A stretch of DNA of 64,000 nt. It comes from DAOUJH01 sp965248955. GTDB lineage: Bacteria; Chloroflexota; Dehalococcoidia; Lucifugimonadales; QGNO01. Below are positions 1-9,043 of the stretch, piece after piece. A model generated the notes under the pieces. It did no database searches, was not told where the DNA came from, and saw only the letters and a list, made by a program, of their open reading frames with translations. Position 1 is the stretch's first letter. Every line of letters starts with the position of its first letter. Location: NCBI GenBank assembly GCA_965248955.1, contig OZ252212.1, forward strand, positions 1,054,001 to 1,118,000, given 5' to 3'. The translations under genes were made by a program, and so were the position numbers.

Positions 1-25
1 TTCACGGAAACGACCCGTGTATTAT

Positions 26-52
26 TTGACACAGGAACGGGACGCATATTAG
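26..52 (+). promoter_or_regulatory. Possible promoter of the permease-propeller gene
   Basis: A perfect TTGACA (26-31) is followed after a short 15-base spacer by TATTAG (47-52). The spacer is below the optimum, so this is tentative. A 10-base palindrome CCGTATACGG (65-74) lies between it and the start codon and could be a regulator site. Confidence 0.25.
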
Positions 53-98
53 CTTAGCTCATTACCGTATACGGCTTTGACAGTAGGAAACGACGACT

Positions 99-2879
99 AT
101 GCTGGATACTGCGCTGGCAAAGAAACGGCTTGTGGGACTGCTACTGGCGGCGGTCATTCTGGCCCTGTTCCTCGTATTCAATCGTTTCCCCAAGCTGGAC
201 ACCGTACAGGGCGATCTTGAGGCTGTTACCTCGTCGACGCTGGAATGCTTCCAGAGCTTCTGCATAGACCGTGATCCTGATTCAACCTTCTTCTCCCGGT
301 GGTGGGAATTCTCCCTGACCTATCTGCGCCTCGTCTCCGTCGGTATGGTCTTTGCCTTTGTGGTCGCCGGCCTAACCGAAGCTTTTCTCTTCCCCACCGG
401 CGGCATGGGAACGCCCACGGGGAAAAGTTCGTTCAAACGCACCCTGAAGGGGCTTGCCATAGGCCCGGTGATGAACCTGTGCTCCGCCTGCATAGTCCCT
501 ATATCCTCCACGTTCCGCAAAACGGGCGTAGGAATAGAAGGCGCCATCAGCATGGTGCAGGGTTCCGCCACCCTGAACCTTCCTTCGTTGATAATGGTTG
601 CCATGGTGTTCACGCCGTTGCTCGGCGTGAGCCGGTTGGTCATGGGTGTTGCCGCGGCTCTCCTCATTGGCCCGCTCGTGGTCATGGTCCTCACCAGAAG
701 CCGGGGCAAGGCTCTTCCTGATCAGGGGGAGCACGGTTCCCGGGAGATTGAGGAGTCCGCTCGCTGGGGGCCGGCAATGCGGGAGGCCTTCGCTGACTGG
801 GCCAGATCAACCGCGCGTTTCCTGGTTCGACTCGGCCCCATCATGGTCCTGGCCGGGTTCGCCAGCGGCCTCGTCATGCAATGGACAAGCCCGGATGTTG
901 TGGAAACGTACCTGGGCAACAACGTGATGGGCGTCGCTATAGCCGCCACTTTCGGCCTGCTGATCAACGTCCCTCTGCTGTTCGAGATCCCCCTTGTAGC
1001 ACTCCTCTTACTACTGGGCATGGGTACCGCTCCTGCCGCCACCCTCCTGTTCGCCGCCGCGGCCGGGGGGCCCATAACATTCTGGGGGCTGGCCAAGTCC
1101 ATGCCCAAGAAGGCAGTGGTCACCTTCGCCGCCGCCACCTGGACTGTAGGGATACTTGGCGGCGTCGCCATTCTGGGTTTCAGCCTGGCGCTTCCCGGTA
1201 ATGACTCCGGTCTGAGAATCGAAGCCGCCTCTCACGGAGAAAGCCCTACTGTGCCCATAAGCACCAGATCAGATAGCCCAATGCGATTCACCAACGTCAC
1301 TATCCAGTCCGGCATCGACTACAAACACGTACCTCTGAATGAGAGATATGGCAATACCGATAACGCCTGGATGGCGGGCGGAGCAGTGGCTGAAGACTTC
1401 AACGGCGACGGCTGGGTTGATCTCTTCGTGCTTCCCGGCAACGCTCCTCCCGCCTTGCTTTACATTAACCAGAAGGACGGTACATTCAAGGATGAGGCAG
1501 TTACTAGAGCCGCAGCCATATCCACGGAAAGCGGTATGGCCGCGGCGGCGGCTGATTACGATAACGACGGTGATATAGACATATTCGTGGCCAACGATTT
1601 CCCTCCACACGTCCTTCTAACAAATGAAGGCGACGGCCATTTCAGCCGCAACGACACGCCCCTGATGCAGCCGGCCGCATTCGCTACCAGCCCAAGCTGG
1701 GGTGATATTAACAACGACGGTCTGCTTGAACTGGTCCTTGGCGAATGGAATCCCATACAAGGGCCCATACAAGATGCCATTGAAGAGGGGTTCATAGATG
1801 CTGATCCCCAGTATCCCTACTGGTCTCTATGGATGTACCTCAACCATGGCGACGGCTACCTGGAAGGATACCAGTTCCGCAGCAACTCACTGGTGTCCCG
1901 CGAGAACTTCGTATTTGCTCCCCGGTTCGCAGACCTCAACGGCGACTTCTACACTGACCTGGCCGTCGTTTCCGACTACGGCAGGTCCAAGCTCTACTTG
2001 AACAATGGCCGGGGCAAATTTGACGATGTCACTGAGATCGGCGGCGTGGGAACCGACGAGAACGGTATGGGCTCGGCCATTGGCGATTTTGATAACGATG
2101 GCGACCTGGATTGGTTCATTTCCAGTATCTACGACCAAAGCACGGTCAAGGAAGGCCCCTGGGGCGGCTCAGGCAACCGCCTATTCCGCAATAGAGGCGA
2201 CGCCTCTTTTGAAGACGTAACAGAGCTATCCGGTGTCCGCGATGGCAACTGGGGGTGGGGCTCCAGCTTCGGCGACCTGGACAACGACGGCGACCTGGAC
2301 ATATATCACGTTACAGGCTGGGTGAACGCTGAAAAGCTCACCACTATCAGCATGTGGAACAACAAGCCTGCCCGCTTATTCGAAAACCTGGGCAACTCCA
2401 CCTTCTTCGACGTCGCTTCACAGGTTGGCGCAGACGACCTCAGACAGGGGCGTGGCGTCATTCTCTTTGACTTTGACAACGACGGCGATTTGGACATCTT
2501 CATCACCAACAACCAGGAGTTTGCCATCCAAGACGGCGACGCCCTCCGCACTCCTGGCAGCCCCATCCTCCTCCGCAACGACACTCCTCTACCCAACCAC
2601 TGGCTTAAAGTCACCATAGAGGCTGAGCCACCTTTGCATCGCGACGGTCTTGGCTGCAAGGTGTTCGTCACGGCAGGCCAGGTTACCCAAATGCGGGAAC
2701 TGCACGCCTCCACCAACTTCGTGGCGCAGGAACCGGGAAGAATTGCGCACTTTGGCTTGGGCGCATCCGGCACGGTTGATGAACTCCGGGTCGAATGTGC
2801 CGGGGGAGTGGTCCAGACGCTGGAGGACATCCCCGCTGACCGGCACGTCAACGTCAATATTGAGAAAGCGGATACGTAA
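99..2879 (+). CDS. Permease fused to VCBS/FG-GAP repeats and an ASPIC/UnbV domain
   Basis: The protein has 926 residues. Residues 1 to about 380 are hydrophobic with roughly eight membrane segments and resemble the ArsP/DUF318 permease family, including the cysteine-containing segment CSACIVPISSTFRKTG. From about residue 395 the protein becomes an extracellular-type beta-propeller with at least seven calcium-binding repeats of the form DxNxDGxxD (DFNGDGWVD, DYDNDGDID, DFDNDGDLD and others). Residues about 834-926 match the ASPIC/UnbV C-terminal domain. The ATG at 99 follows a weak AGGAAA. The two halves are normally separate proteins; here they are in one uninterrupted frame. Role unknown: the permease half suggests export or import of a small solute, the propeller a surface binding domain. 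It stands alone upstream of a convergent operon. Confidence 0.8.
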   Translation: MLDTALAKKRLVGLLLAAVILALFLVFNRFPKLDTVQGDLEAVTSSTLECFQSFCIDRDPDSTFFSRWWEFSLTYLRLVSVGMVFAFVVAGLTEAFLFPTGGMGTPTGKSSFKRTLKGLAIGPVMNLCSACIVPISSTFRKTGVGIEGAISMVQGSATLNLPSLIMVAMVFTPLLGVSRLVMGVAAALLIGPLVVMVLTRSRGKALPDQGEHGSREIEESARWGPAMREAFADWARSTARFLVRLGPIMVLAGFASGLVMQWTSPDVVETYLGNNVMGVAIAATFGLLINVPLLFEIPLVALLLLLGMGTAPAATLLFAAAAGGPITFWGLAKSMPKKAVVTFAAATWTVGILGGVAILGFSLALPGNDSGLRIEAASHGESPTVPISTRSDSPMRFTNVTIQSGIDYKHVPLNERYGNTDNAWMAGGAVAEDFNGDGWVDLFVLPGNAPPALLYINQKDGTFKDEAVTRAAAISTESGMAAAAADYDNDGDIDIFVANDFPPHVLLTNEGDGHFSRNDTPLMQPAAFATSPSWGDINNDGLLELVLGEWNPIQGPIQDAIEEGFIDADPQYPYWSLWMYLNHGDGYLEGYQFRSNSLVSRENFVFAPRFADLNGDFYTDLAVVSDYGRSKLYLNNGRGKFDDVTEIGGVGTDENGMGSAIGDFDNDGDLDWFISSIYDQSTVKEGPWGGSGNRLFRNRGDASFEDVTELSGVRDGNWGWGSSFGDLDNDGDLDIYHVTGWVNAEKLTTISMWNNKPARLFENLGNSTFFDVASQVGADDLRQGRGVILFDFDNDGDLDIFITNNQEFAIQDGDALRTPGSPILLRNDTPLPNHWLKVTIEAEPPLHRDGLGCKVFVTAGQVTQMRELHASTNFVAQEPGRIAHFGLGASGTVDELRVECAGGVVQTLEDIPADRHVNVNIEKADT

Positions 2880-3017
2880 TGCATCCCCAAATTGGAACAC
2901 TCCGTGTTCAGGCCCTGTTCACAGCCAGAACGGCGCCATGATGGATGACCTACATGAGCTATCGTCTATGACCCTTGTCACATATCTGGCGCGTACTAGG
3001 GATGCTGACTTCCGGCA

Positions 3018-4562
3018 TCATTCCGCCTCGTTGTAGAGATAGTGGGGCCGCCCGCCTGGCAGACCCCACCCTTTGTAGAACCCGTTGACGTGCGGCAGCA
3101 GGTCCCTGCCCAGGTTCGCCCGGTCTATTTCATGCTGTGCCAGGGGACGGGACATGTGCTGCTTGAGCTCGGCCCAGACGGCTTCCTTGTCCACTTTCGT
3201 AATCCTCCCGTCTCGCATGAGCACTTCACCGTCCACAATCACCGTATTCACGTCTGAGGCGCGTCCCCTGTACACCAGCGCATCCACCATATCGGTATCC
3301 GGGTGCAGATACGGCTCGGTTATGCCGGTCAGGTCTACCAGGACGGCGTCGGCGCGTTTGCCGGGCTCCAAAGTGCCCACCTGACTGTCGAACAGCGTGG
3401 CCTTGGCCCCGTTGACCGTAGCCATGTGCAGTATCTGGTGCGCGGTGGGACTGGGCGAGTCGACCCCGGGCAGGCGGTGTATCTTCTGCACCAGCCTCAT
3501 CTCCTGGAGCATGTCGTTGTCGTCATTGATGCCCGCTTCATCGATGCCTACGGCCACGGTGACGCCTCCATTCCAAAGCCGGTTCAGGGGCGCCACGCCG
3601 CTTTTGAGGCGCAGATTGGAGCTGGCATTGTGGCAGATGATGGTGCCGGACTCCGAAAGCAGGTCTATGTCAGGCTCTGTCAGCCATACCCCGTGAGCAC
3701 AGGAAAGCTCCGGGCCAAGGAAGCCAAGGTCTTTCAGATGAGCAAGAGGCGTCTTGTTCCAGGTGCGCAAGCCGTACATCTTCTGGTATACGCTCTCCTG
3801 GAGGTGTACGTGCATTCCTGTCCCGTAGCGTGTCGCATACTCCTTTGCCGTCTGAAAGAAGGCGTCGCTGCACCACTGCACGTTGCCAGGAGCAAGAAAG
3901 ACGTTGATTCTCCCGTTCTCCGAGAAAGAGTCGTGCAGCTCGGCAAAGGTGGCAAAGTACTCCTCGGACGATATCGCTCTGCCCTGCATATGGCTCCTCA
4001 CTCTGGAGCCTAGCTCCGCGGGCAGAGAGGCGATGAACTCTGCGTCATCCTGGTAGACCACGCTGTTTTGGTCGCGGAACATGAAGGAGAATGCGGCGCG
4101 CATGCCGGACTCTTCGTAGGCCCTCAGCACTTGCCGTCCCAGGTCCACTGGGCCGGATATTCCCGACGTGGGGCTGGCATTAATGCTGTGATTGTGCATC
4201 ACGGTGGTGATGCCCGACTCTATCATCTGAATAGCGCAATAGAGCGTGTCCAGGTAGGGGTCTATGTCCCTTATGGCGTAGCGAGCCGTGATCCACGGCT
4301 CAAGGGCCAGGTCGGGCACGCCAAGCTGAAAGGGCGTGAGGCCAATGTGATGATGCGCGTTGACCAACCCCGGAATGACCATGTGCCTATCCGAGCCTAT
4401 CTCTTCGTCGGGCTGGCGGCGGGACTTGACTTCAGAGTAAGGGCCCACGTCTTTGATCTCACCGTTCTCTTGGTAAAGGGCGCCGTCACGGATGATTTCG
4501 CTGGCGCCATCGTCGCGGACGCTGGCGACCAGGTATTTGCCTCTTATGATGGACGATGACAT
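3018..4562 (-). CDS. Amidohydrolase (ATZ/TRZ, deaminase-like)
   Basis: A 514-residue metal-dependent hydrolase of the chlorohydrolase / cytosine-deaminase superfamily. Visible metal-site motifs are NAHHH (residues 68-72), HVHLQ, CAHG, and a late VGIDEAG aspartate in place of the commoner GTDG. Members hydrolyse or deaminate N-heterocycles and related amides in the cytoplasm; the substrate here cannot be told. The ATG at 4562 has a strong AAGGAGGAG directly upstream. It is the last gene of a seven-gene minus-strand cluster and lies 81 bases after the HAD gene, the largest gap in the cluster. Confidence 0.88.
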   Translation of the reverse strand: MSSSIIRGKYLVASVRDDGASEIIRDGALYQENGEIKDVGPYSEVKSRRQPDEEIGSDRHMVIPGLVNAHHHIGLTPFQLGVPDLALEPWITARYAIRDIDPYLDTLYCAIQMIESGITTVMHNHSINASPTSGISGPVDLGRQVLRAYEESGMRAAFSFMFRDQNSVVYQDDAEFIASLPAELGSRVRSHMQGRAISSEEYFATFAELHDSFSENGRINVFLAPGNVQWCSDAFFQTAKEYATRYGTGMHVHLQESVYQKMYGLRTWNKTPLAHLKDLGFLGPELSCAHGVWLTEPDIDLLSESGTIICHNASSNLRLKSGVAPLNRLWNGGVTVAVGIDEAGINDDNDMLQEMRLVQKIHRLPGVDSPSPTAHQILHMATVNGAKATLFDSQVGTLEPGKRADAVLVDLTGITEPYLHPDTDMVDALVYRGRASDVNTVIVDGEVLMRDGRITKVDKEAVWAELKQHMSRPLAQHEIDRANLGRDLLPHVNGFYKGWGLPGGRPHYLYNEAE

Positions 4563-4643
4563 AGCTCCTCCTTGGCGGGTAGTGACATGGGCAGCGTAAT
4601 GCTTACCTGCAACATTGGCAACAGATGATATTAGCCGGGCGTG

Positions 4644-5360
4644 CTACGCGCCAAGCTTGTCGGCTAGATCGTGGAAATCGTCCGCGTAGAGGTCAATCCA
4701 CTCTTCCCGGCCGGTGTCCGCTTGACCCCGCGGCCCGAACTCATCAGGCCGGCTCACCAGCGCGGTCTGCATGCCCTGGCTCTTGGCCGCCTTCAGATCG
4801 TATTTGTGTGCGGCCACCATCATCACGTTTCCCATGGGAAGCCCCAGAAGGGAGGCCGCTCCCCTGTACACCTCAGGAGCAGGTTTGTAGCGCCTGAAGA
4901 TCTCCACCGATAGCACGCAGTCCCAAACCAGGCCGCCGTGCTTGGACAGGTTGGCAAGCATCGCCATGCTGCCGTTTGACAGAGCGGCGATCAAGAACTG
5001 CTCCCTGATGCGGGCCAGCCCCGATACGGAGTCCGGCCAGGGGTCCAGACGATGCCAGACCCCGTTCAGATCATCCTTCTCCGCCTTGCTCAAGCCTGGC
5101 ATGCCGGACGCGGCAACGACCTCATCCAGCAACTCGCGGTTCAGCACGTCGAGCGTCGTCCAGGGACGCCCGCCGCTATTGACGCGTTCCATGGCTGGGC
5201 GGTAGCCGTTTCTCCATTCATCGGCAAATCTGCCCCAGTCCACGCCGTCTAGCCCATTGGCCTCGCCCAAGGCCTGCGCCTCGCGGTTCACGGGAGTACG
5301 CCAGTCCACAACCGTCCCGAATACGTCGAACGCCAGCGCCTTTATCTCCTCTATACCCAC
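4644..5360 (-). CDS. Haloacid dehalogenase, type II (HAD superfamily)
   Basis: A 238-residue HAD hydrolase closest in motif pattern to L-2-haloacid dehalogenases. The nucleophile segment is FDVFGTVVDWR (Asp12, Arg21), motif II is LSNGS, motif III is the lysine of RYKPAPEVY, and the last motif is VAAHKYDL, like the VAAHxxDL of dehalogenases. These enzymes replace the halogen of 2-haloacids by hydroxyl, but the family also holds phosphatases, so the activity is inferred. The start is GTG at 5360 with AAGGA upstream. It follows the phosphotriesterase-like gene after 12 bases and is probably cotranscribed with it. Confidence 0.85.
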   Translation of the reverse strand: MGIEEIKALAFDVFGTVVDWRTPVNREAQALGEANGLDGVDWGRFADEWRNGYRPAMERVNSGGRPWTTLDVLNRELLDEVVAASGMPGLSKAEKDDLNGVWHRLDPWPDSVSGLARIREQFLIAALSNGSMAMLANLSKHGGLVWDCVLSVEIFRRYKPAPEVYRGAASLLGLPMGNVMMVAAHKYDLKAAKSQGMQTALVSRPDEFGPRGQADTGREEWIDLYADDFHDLADKLGA

Positions 5361-5372
5361 GGCATTCCTTTC

Positions 5373-6419
5373 TTACTGAATGGTGAGCACCCTCTTGGGA
5401 TTGTCCACCAGCATTGCCCCTATATCCTCCTCTTTGAAGCCGCGACGCCGCATCCAGGGGACAACAACGCGCAAGATGTGTCCGTAGCCATGACCTCCGT
5501 ATTTGACCAGGTACGCCTTGCCTCCTACATCGTGCGAGACGAGCACTTTGTCGGCGTGTCCCTGCTCTATGAGCCAGGCAATCTGATCTAGCCGCTGAGC
5601 ATCCGTAGGCCTGGCTATGTGCGGCGCCATAGAGTAGTAAGAAAGGTCCTGCCCAAAGAGGTCCCATTCGATGAGACTGCCTGTGTCAGCTATCTCCTTC
5701 AACGTCTCCAGGTTGAACACGGTGCGCTCAATATGGCCCATGATGATCTTCTCCGGCGTAGCGCCTGCCTCGGTGAGGATGCCTATTATCTCCATGGGCG
5801 CTGCTTCATCCCGGCCGGGGTGGATGGATATGGCCGCGCCGGTCTCCCGCTGGGTCATACCGGCGGCAACAAGCACCTTCCGTTCATCGTCATGTAGAGG
5901 CCAGGAGCAACCCAGCTCACCCATGATGCCCGCTCTTACCCCGGTATCGTCTATGCCCCTGGTTATGTCGTCGATCATCTTCGCCGCGATATCATCTTCA
6001 CTCATGGCCCCCACTTCCGGCGGATGTGACGAGGCCACGTAGTATCCGGTAGCGGCTACGACGTGAAGACCGGTGACCCTGGAGATGCGGGCCAGCCCCA
6101 GGGGGTCCGGAGCCTCGCCGATGGTTGTGGCGTCTACTATCGTACGGCCGCCTTCCAGTTTGTAGAGCAGCGCCTCTTCTATTGCGGTCTGCTCGTCGTC
6201 AAGATGAAGGTTGTCCAGGTGGTTGTTGTTGTGGTACCTCAGCCACCAAAGGTTCTCAATGGTGATAGGCTGCCTGGACATGAACTTGTCGCTTGCCGTA
6301 GCCGGTTCAACGTACAAGCAGCTTACGTCGGCCAGCAGGTGCTCATGCGGCATGGTCACGCCCATCTCATCAGGATCGATAGCGCCAAGAACGGTCTGTA
6401 TATAACCGGATGTAGTCAT
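5373..6419 (-). CDS. Phosphotriesterase-like hydrolase, copy 1
   Basis: A 348-residue TIM-barrel metallohydrolase of the phosphotriesterase family. Metal ligands are visible: His25-Glu-His27 (PHEHL), Glu168 in GELG, His200 (SIHPGR), His229 (MGHIE) and Asp297 (SHDVGG). The bridging residue is glutamate, as in the phosphotriesterase homology protein group, rather than the carbamylated lysine of true phosphotriesterases; this points to lactone, ester or amide substrates more than to organophosphates. The ATG at 6419 has GGAGG five bases upstream. The gene downstream of it starts after 12 bases, and its paralogue ends 10 bases upstream. Confidence 0.88.
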   Translation of the reverse strand: MTTSGYIQTVLGAIDPDEMGVTMPHEHLLADVSCLYVEPATASDKFMSRQPITIENLWWLRYHNNNHLDNLHLDDEQTAIEEALLYKLEGGRTIVDATTIGEAPDPLGLARISRVTGLHVVAATGYYVASSHPPEVGAMSEDDIAAKMIDDITRGIDDTGVRAGIMGELGCSWPLHDDERKVLVAAGMTQRETGAAISIHPGRDEAAPMEIIGILTEAGATPEKIIMGHIERTVFNLETLKEIADTGSLIEWDLFGQDLSYYSMAPHIARPTDAQRLDQIAWLIEQGHADKVLVSHDVGGKAYLVKYGGHGYGHILRVVVPWMRRRGFKEEDIGAMLVDNPKRVLTIQ

Positions 6420-6429
6420 TGATGCCTCC

Positions 6430-7479
6430 TTACTGGCCCTGCGTTATGCCAAGAGCCCTCTGGGGATTATGTACCAGAATCGCCTCTATTTGCCGCTCCT
6501 CCATCCCTCGCCGCCGCATCCAGGGCACGACAATCCTCAATATGTGTCCGTAGCCATGTCCGCCCCATCTCGTCAGGTTGGCTTTTGCGCCGGCGTCGTG
6601 GGCAATGACTACCTGGTCAACGTGCCCTTCTGAGATGAGCCACTCTATGGTCTCAATTCGCTGAGCGTCGCTGGGCCGGACTATGTGAGGCGCTATGGGG
6701 TAGTAGGAGAGGTCCTGGCCAAAGAGGTCGTATTCCAGGTAGCAACCTGTCTCGGCCAGCTCCTTCAACCTGGCGCGGTCGAAGATGGTGCGCTCCAAAT
6801 GCCCCATGATGACGCGGTCCACACCGACACCGGCTCTCTTCAAGATATCCATTATCTCCATAGGCGCCGCTTCGTCGCGGCCTGGATGAATGGAGATGGC
6901 CGTCCCCGTCTGCCTGCTGGCTCTTGCGGATGCGCCAACCACCTTGCGCTCATCGGGATGCAGCGGCCAAGAGCAGCCTATTTCGCCAATGATCCCCGCC
7001 TTAACGGACGTGCCGCCCACTCCCTGGGTTATCTCTTTGACCATCAGCGTTGCCAACTCTTGCTCCGACATGGTAGAGACCACGGTTGGATGAGAAGGCT
7101 GGATGTAAAAGCCAGTGGCCGCGACGACATGAAGCCCCGTGGCCATGGATATCCTCGCTAGTCCATCGGGATCGGGAGACATGCCGGTGACACTACAGTC
7201 CACAATGGCGCCTCCGCCTTCCTTCTTGAACATCATCGCCTCGTCTATGGCCACATCAACGTCGCCCTGCTGCAGGTTGTCCATGTGGTTGGTGTAGTGG
7301 TACCTCAGCCAGTTCACCGTCTCTATTGTGACCGGCTGACGCGACATGAACTTGTCGCTAGCTGTGGCTGGCTCTTCGTAGAGCACGGTGGCGTCGGCCA
7401 GCAGGTGCTCGTGCATCATGGTAACACCTAGCTGGTCGGGGACAACCGGGCCAAGGACTGTTTGAACGTAGCTGGACAT
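6430..7479 (-). CDS. Phosphotriesterase-like hydrolase, copy 2
   Basis: A 349-residue paralogue of the preceding entry, similar over its whole length. It keeps HEH at residues 23-25, the GEIGCSWPL glutamate, SIHPGRDEAAP, MGHLERT and the final AHDAG aspartate. The C-terminal GGHGYGHILR segment and PWMRRRG are shared by both copies. The ATG at 7479 follows AGGGAG. The tandem arrangement with only 10 bases between stop and start indicates local duplication followed by divergence, so the two may handle related substrates or successive steps. The substrate is unknown. Confidence 0.88.
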   Translation of the reverse strand: MSSYVQTVLGPVVPDQLGVTMMHEHLLADATVLYEEPATASDKFMSRQPVTIETVNWLRYHYTNHMDNLQQGDVDVAIDEAMMFKKEGGGAIVDCSVTGMSPDPDGLARISMATGLHVVAATGFYIQPSHPTVVSTMSEQELATLMVKEITQGVGGTSVKAGIIGEIGCSWPLHPDERKVVGASARASRQTGTAISIHPGRDEAAPMEIMDILKRAGVGVDRVIMGHLERTIFDRARLKELAETGCYLEYDLFGQDLSYYPIAPHIVRPSDAQRIETIEWLISEGHVDQVVIAHDAGAKANLTRWGGHGYGHILRIVVPWMRRRGMEERQIEAILVHNPQRALGITQGQ

Positions 7480-7509
7480 GCTGACTCCCTTATTGGATCT
7501 GCGGCGTTG

Positions 7510-8220
7510 CTAAAGCTCCACGCCGTGAGCTTTGGCCCAGTCGTCCATCCCGCCTATGTCGGGGTTGTCAGGCCTCTGTTTGTAGTAGTCCCGCAGCGGA
7601 TAGAACTTGCCGAATATGTCCAGCAAGTCGTCCATGGGATCGGCCGAATTATCGACGCGCAGGTTGATGATAGAGAACCCCTCCGGCTCATAGAGCAGGA
7701 TACCCGCGGAGCGCTGCCCGTTGGGCTGGCCGCCCGCCCTGGTCCCCGCATCCAGCGAGTTCATCAGCCGCACTTCCAGGTCTTCCTCCTCCGAACCTTC
7801 CATGGCCCCGGCCATCGCCTCGACCACGCCCTGGCCCACCAGCCCGTTGCCCATCACTATCCACTGTTCCCCCGTTGCGTGCCCCTTCCAGTCTCCGTTG
7901 TCGACGCCCGTGCGCACCGCCGCATGGCCGTAGCGGTCGACTATCCCCAGCTGCCGGTACTCTATGTACGGATCGCTCTCTTCAAGCTGGGCCAGCACGC
8001 GCCCCGCCGGGTAGCCCAGCTCCAACAGCTCTATGGCAAGCAGGCCCAGCCGCGGGTCGGTGCGGGACTGCGTAGCCACTGCGCCTATGTTAGCCTTGAT
8101 GTAGACGCAGCGGCCCGTGACCGCCATTTCACTGGTGGATATGGATATGCCCAACCGCCCCGTGCGCGGGCAACGGCCTATGGCGGTAAAGGTGTGCATT
8201 TCCGGGCCCAATGTAAACAT
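7510..8220 (-). CDS. DUF1028 family protein, copy 1
   Basis: A 236-residue DUF1028 protein, thought to have an Ntn-hydrolase-like fold. The family pattern is clear: HTFTAIGRCPRTGRLG near the N-terminus, GAVATQSRTDPRLG, then GYPAGRVLAQLE and RQLGIVDRYG. Biochemical function is unproven; members are commonly found beside amidohydrolases and peptidases. The ATG at 8220 follows AGAGGAG. It ends 30 bases before the phosphotriesterase-like copy 2. Confidence 0.87.
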   Translation of the reverse strand: MFTLGPEMHTFTAIGRCPRTGRLGISISTSEMAVTGRCVYIKANIGAVATQSRTDPRLGLLAIELLELGYPAGRVLAQLEESDPYIEYRQLGIVDRYGHAAVRTGVDNGDWKGHATGEQWIVMGNGLVGQGVVEAMAGAMEGSEEEDLEVRLMNSLDAGTRAGGQPNGQRSAGILLYEPEGFSIINLRVDNSADPMDDLLDIFGKFYPLRDYYKQRPDNPDIGGMDDWAKAHGVEL

Positions 8221-8271
8221 GTTCTGCTCCTCTTATCCTGTTTCAGCCCAACTCCAGCAGACAGGCCGAGA

Positions 8272-9003
8272 TCACGTCCGAATCCCTCGTTCCGCGGCCC
8301 AGTCCGACACCCGACCAATAGCGGGATTGTCCGGGCGCTCGCGATAGTACGGCACCAGCGGGTGCATCTTGTTGAACAGCCGCCATAGCTCCTTCATCGG
8401 CTCGTCATCGTCGTCCACGCGCAGGTTGACTATGGAGAAGCCCTCATTCTCGTGTACGATGACGGCGGCGGCTCGCTGCCCGTTGGGCTGGCCGCCCGCC
8501 TGGGTGCCGGCGTCTATCGCCCTCATTAGCCGCATCTCTATGTCCTCGTCTACGGAATCCTCCATCGCCTTGGCCATGGAATCGACCACCTGCGCCCCCA
8601 CTAGGTAGTTGCCCATCGTGATCCAGCCGTCGCCCGTCTTGTGCCCGGCCCACTCGCTGTTGTTGGCTCCCGTGCGCACCGCCGTGTGCCCCCAGCGGTC
8701 CACGATGCCCAGCTGCCGCCATTCGATATGCGGGTCGCTGGCTTCCAACTCGGAGAGGACGCGGCCCGCCGGGTAGCCCAGCTCCAGCAGTTGCAGCGCC
8801 AGGATGCCCAGCCGCGGATCCGTATAGGCCTGCGTGCCCACAGCCCCGACGTTGGCCTTGACGTGCGGAGCGCGGCCCCCCGTGCCTATCTCACTGGTGG
8901 TCACCGCCACACCCAGGCGGCCGGTGCGCGGGCACCTGCCGATTGCGGTGAAGGTATGGGTCTCTGCACCCAGCCTGAACTCGACTCCCTTGAGCAGTTT
9001 CAT
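8272..9003 (-). CDS. DUF1028 family protein, copy 2
   Basis: A 243-residue DUF1028 paralogue of the next gene, sharing HTFTAIGRCPRTGRLG, GAVGTQAYTDPRLG, GYPAGRVL, GGQPNGQRAAA and the acidic C-terminal region. An upstream in-frame GTG at 9024 exists, but the ATG at 9003 is preceded at ideal distance by AGGAGGG and is preferred. It follows the aminotransferase by 40 bases. Like the phosphotriesterase pair, it is a tandem duplication within one operon. Confidence 0.87.
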   Translation of the reverse strand: MKLLKGVEFRLGAETHTFTAIGRCPRTGRLGVAVTTSEIGTGGRAPHVKANVGAVGTQAYTDPRLGILALQLLELGYPAGRVLSELEASDPHIEWRQLGIVDRWGHTAVRTGANNSEWAGHKTGDGWITMGNYLVGAQVVDSMAKAMEDSVDEDIEMRLMRAIDAGTQAGGQPNGQRAAAVIVHENEGFSIVNLRVDDDDEPMKELWRLFNKMHPLVPYYRERPDNPAIGRVSDWAAERGIRT

Positions 9004-9043
9004 GTCTTCCCTCCTATTGCTCACTCCAGACGTGCGTTGCGCC

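Noticed and set aside
2895..2909. GAACAC-TCC-GTGTTC hairpin after the permease-propeller gene
   Set aside because: Only a 6-base stem and no U-tract, so too weak for a terminator call.
3303..4013. Long plus-strand open frame opposite the amidohydrolase gene
   Set aside because: It mirrors the GC-rich coding strand, has no ribosome site and no recognisable domain.
7462..8388. Plus-strand frame of 308 codons opposite the DUF1028 genes
   Set aside because: An antisense artefact of codon bias; the opposite strand carries clear family motifs.
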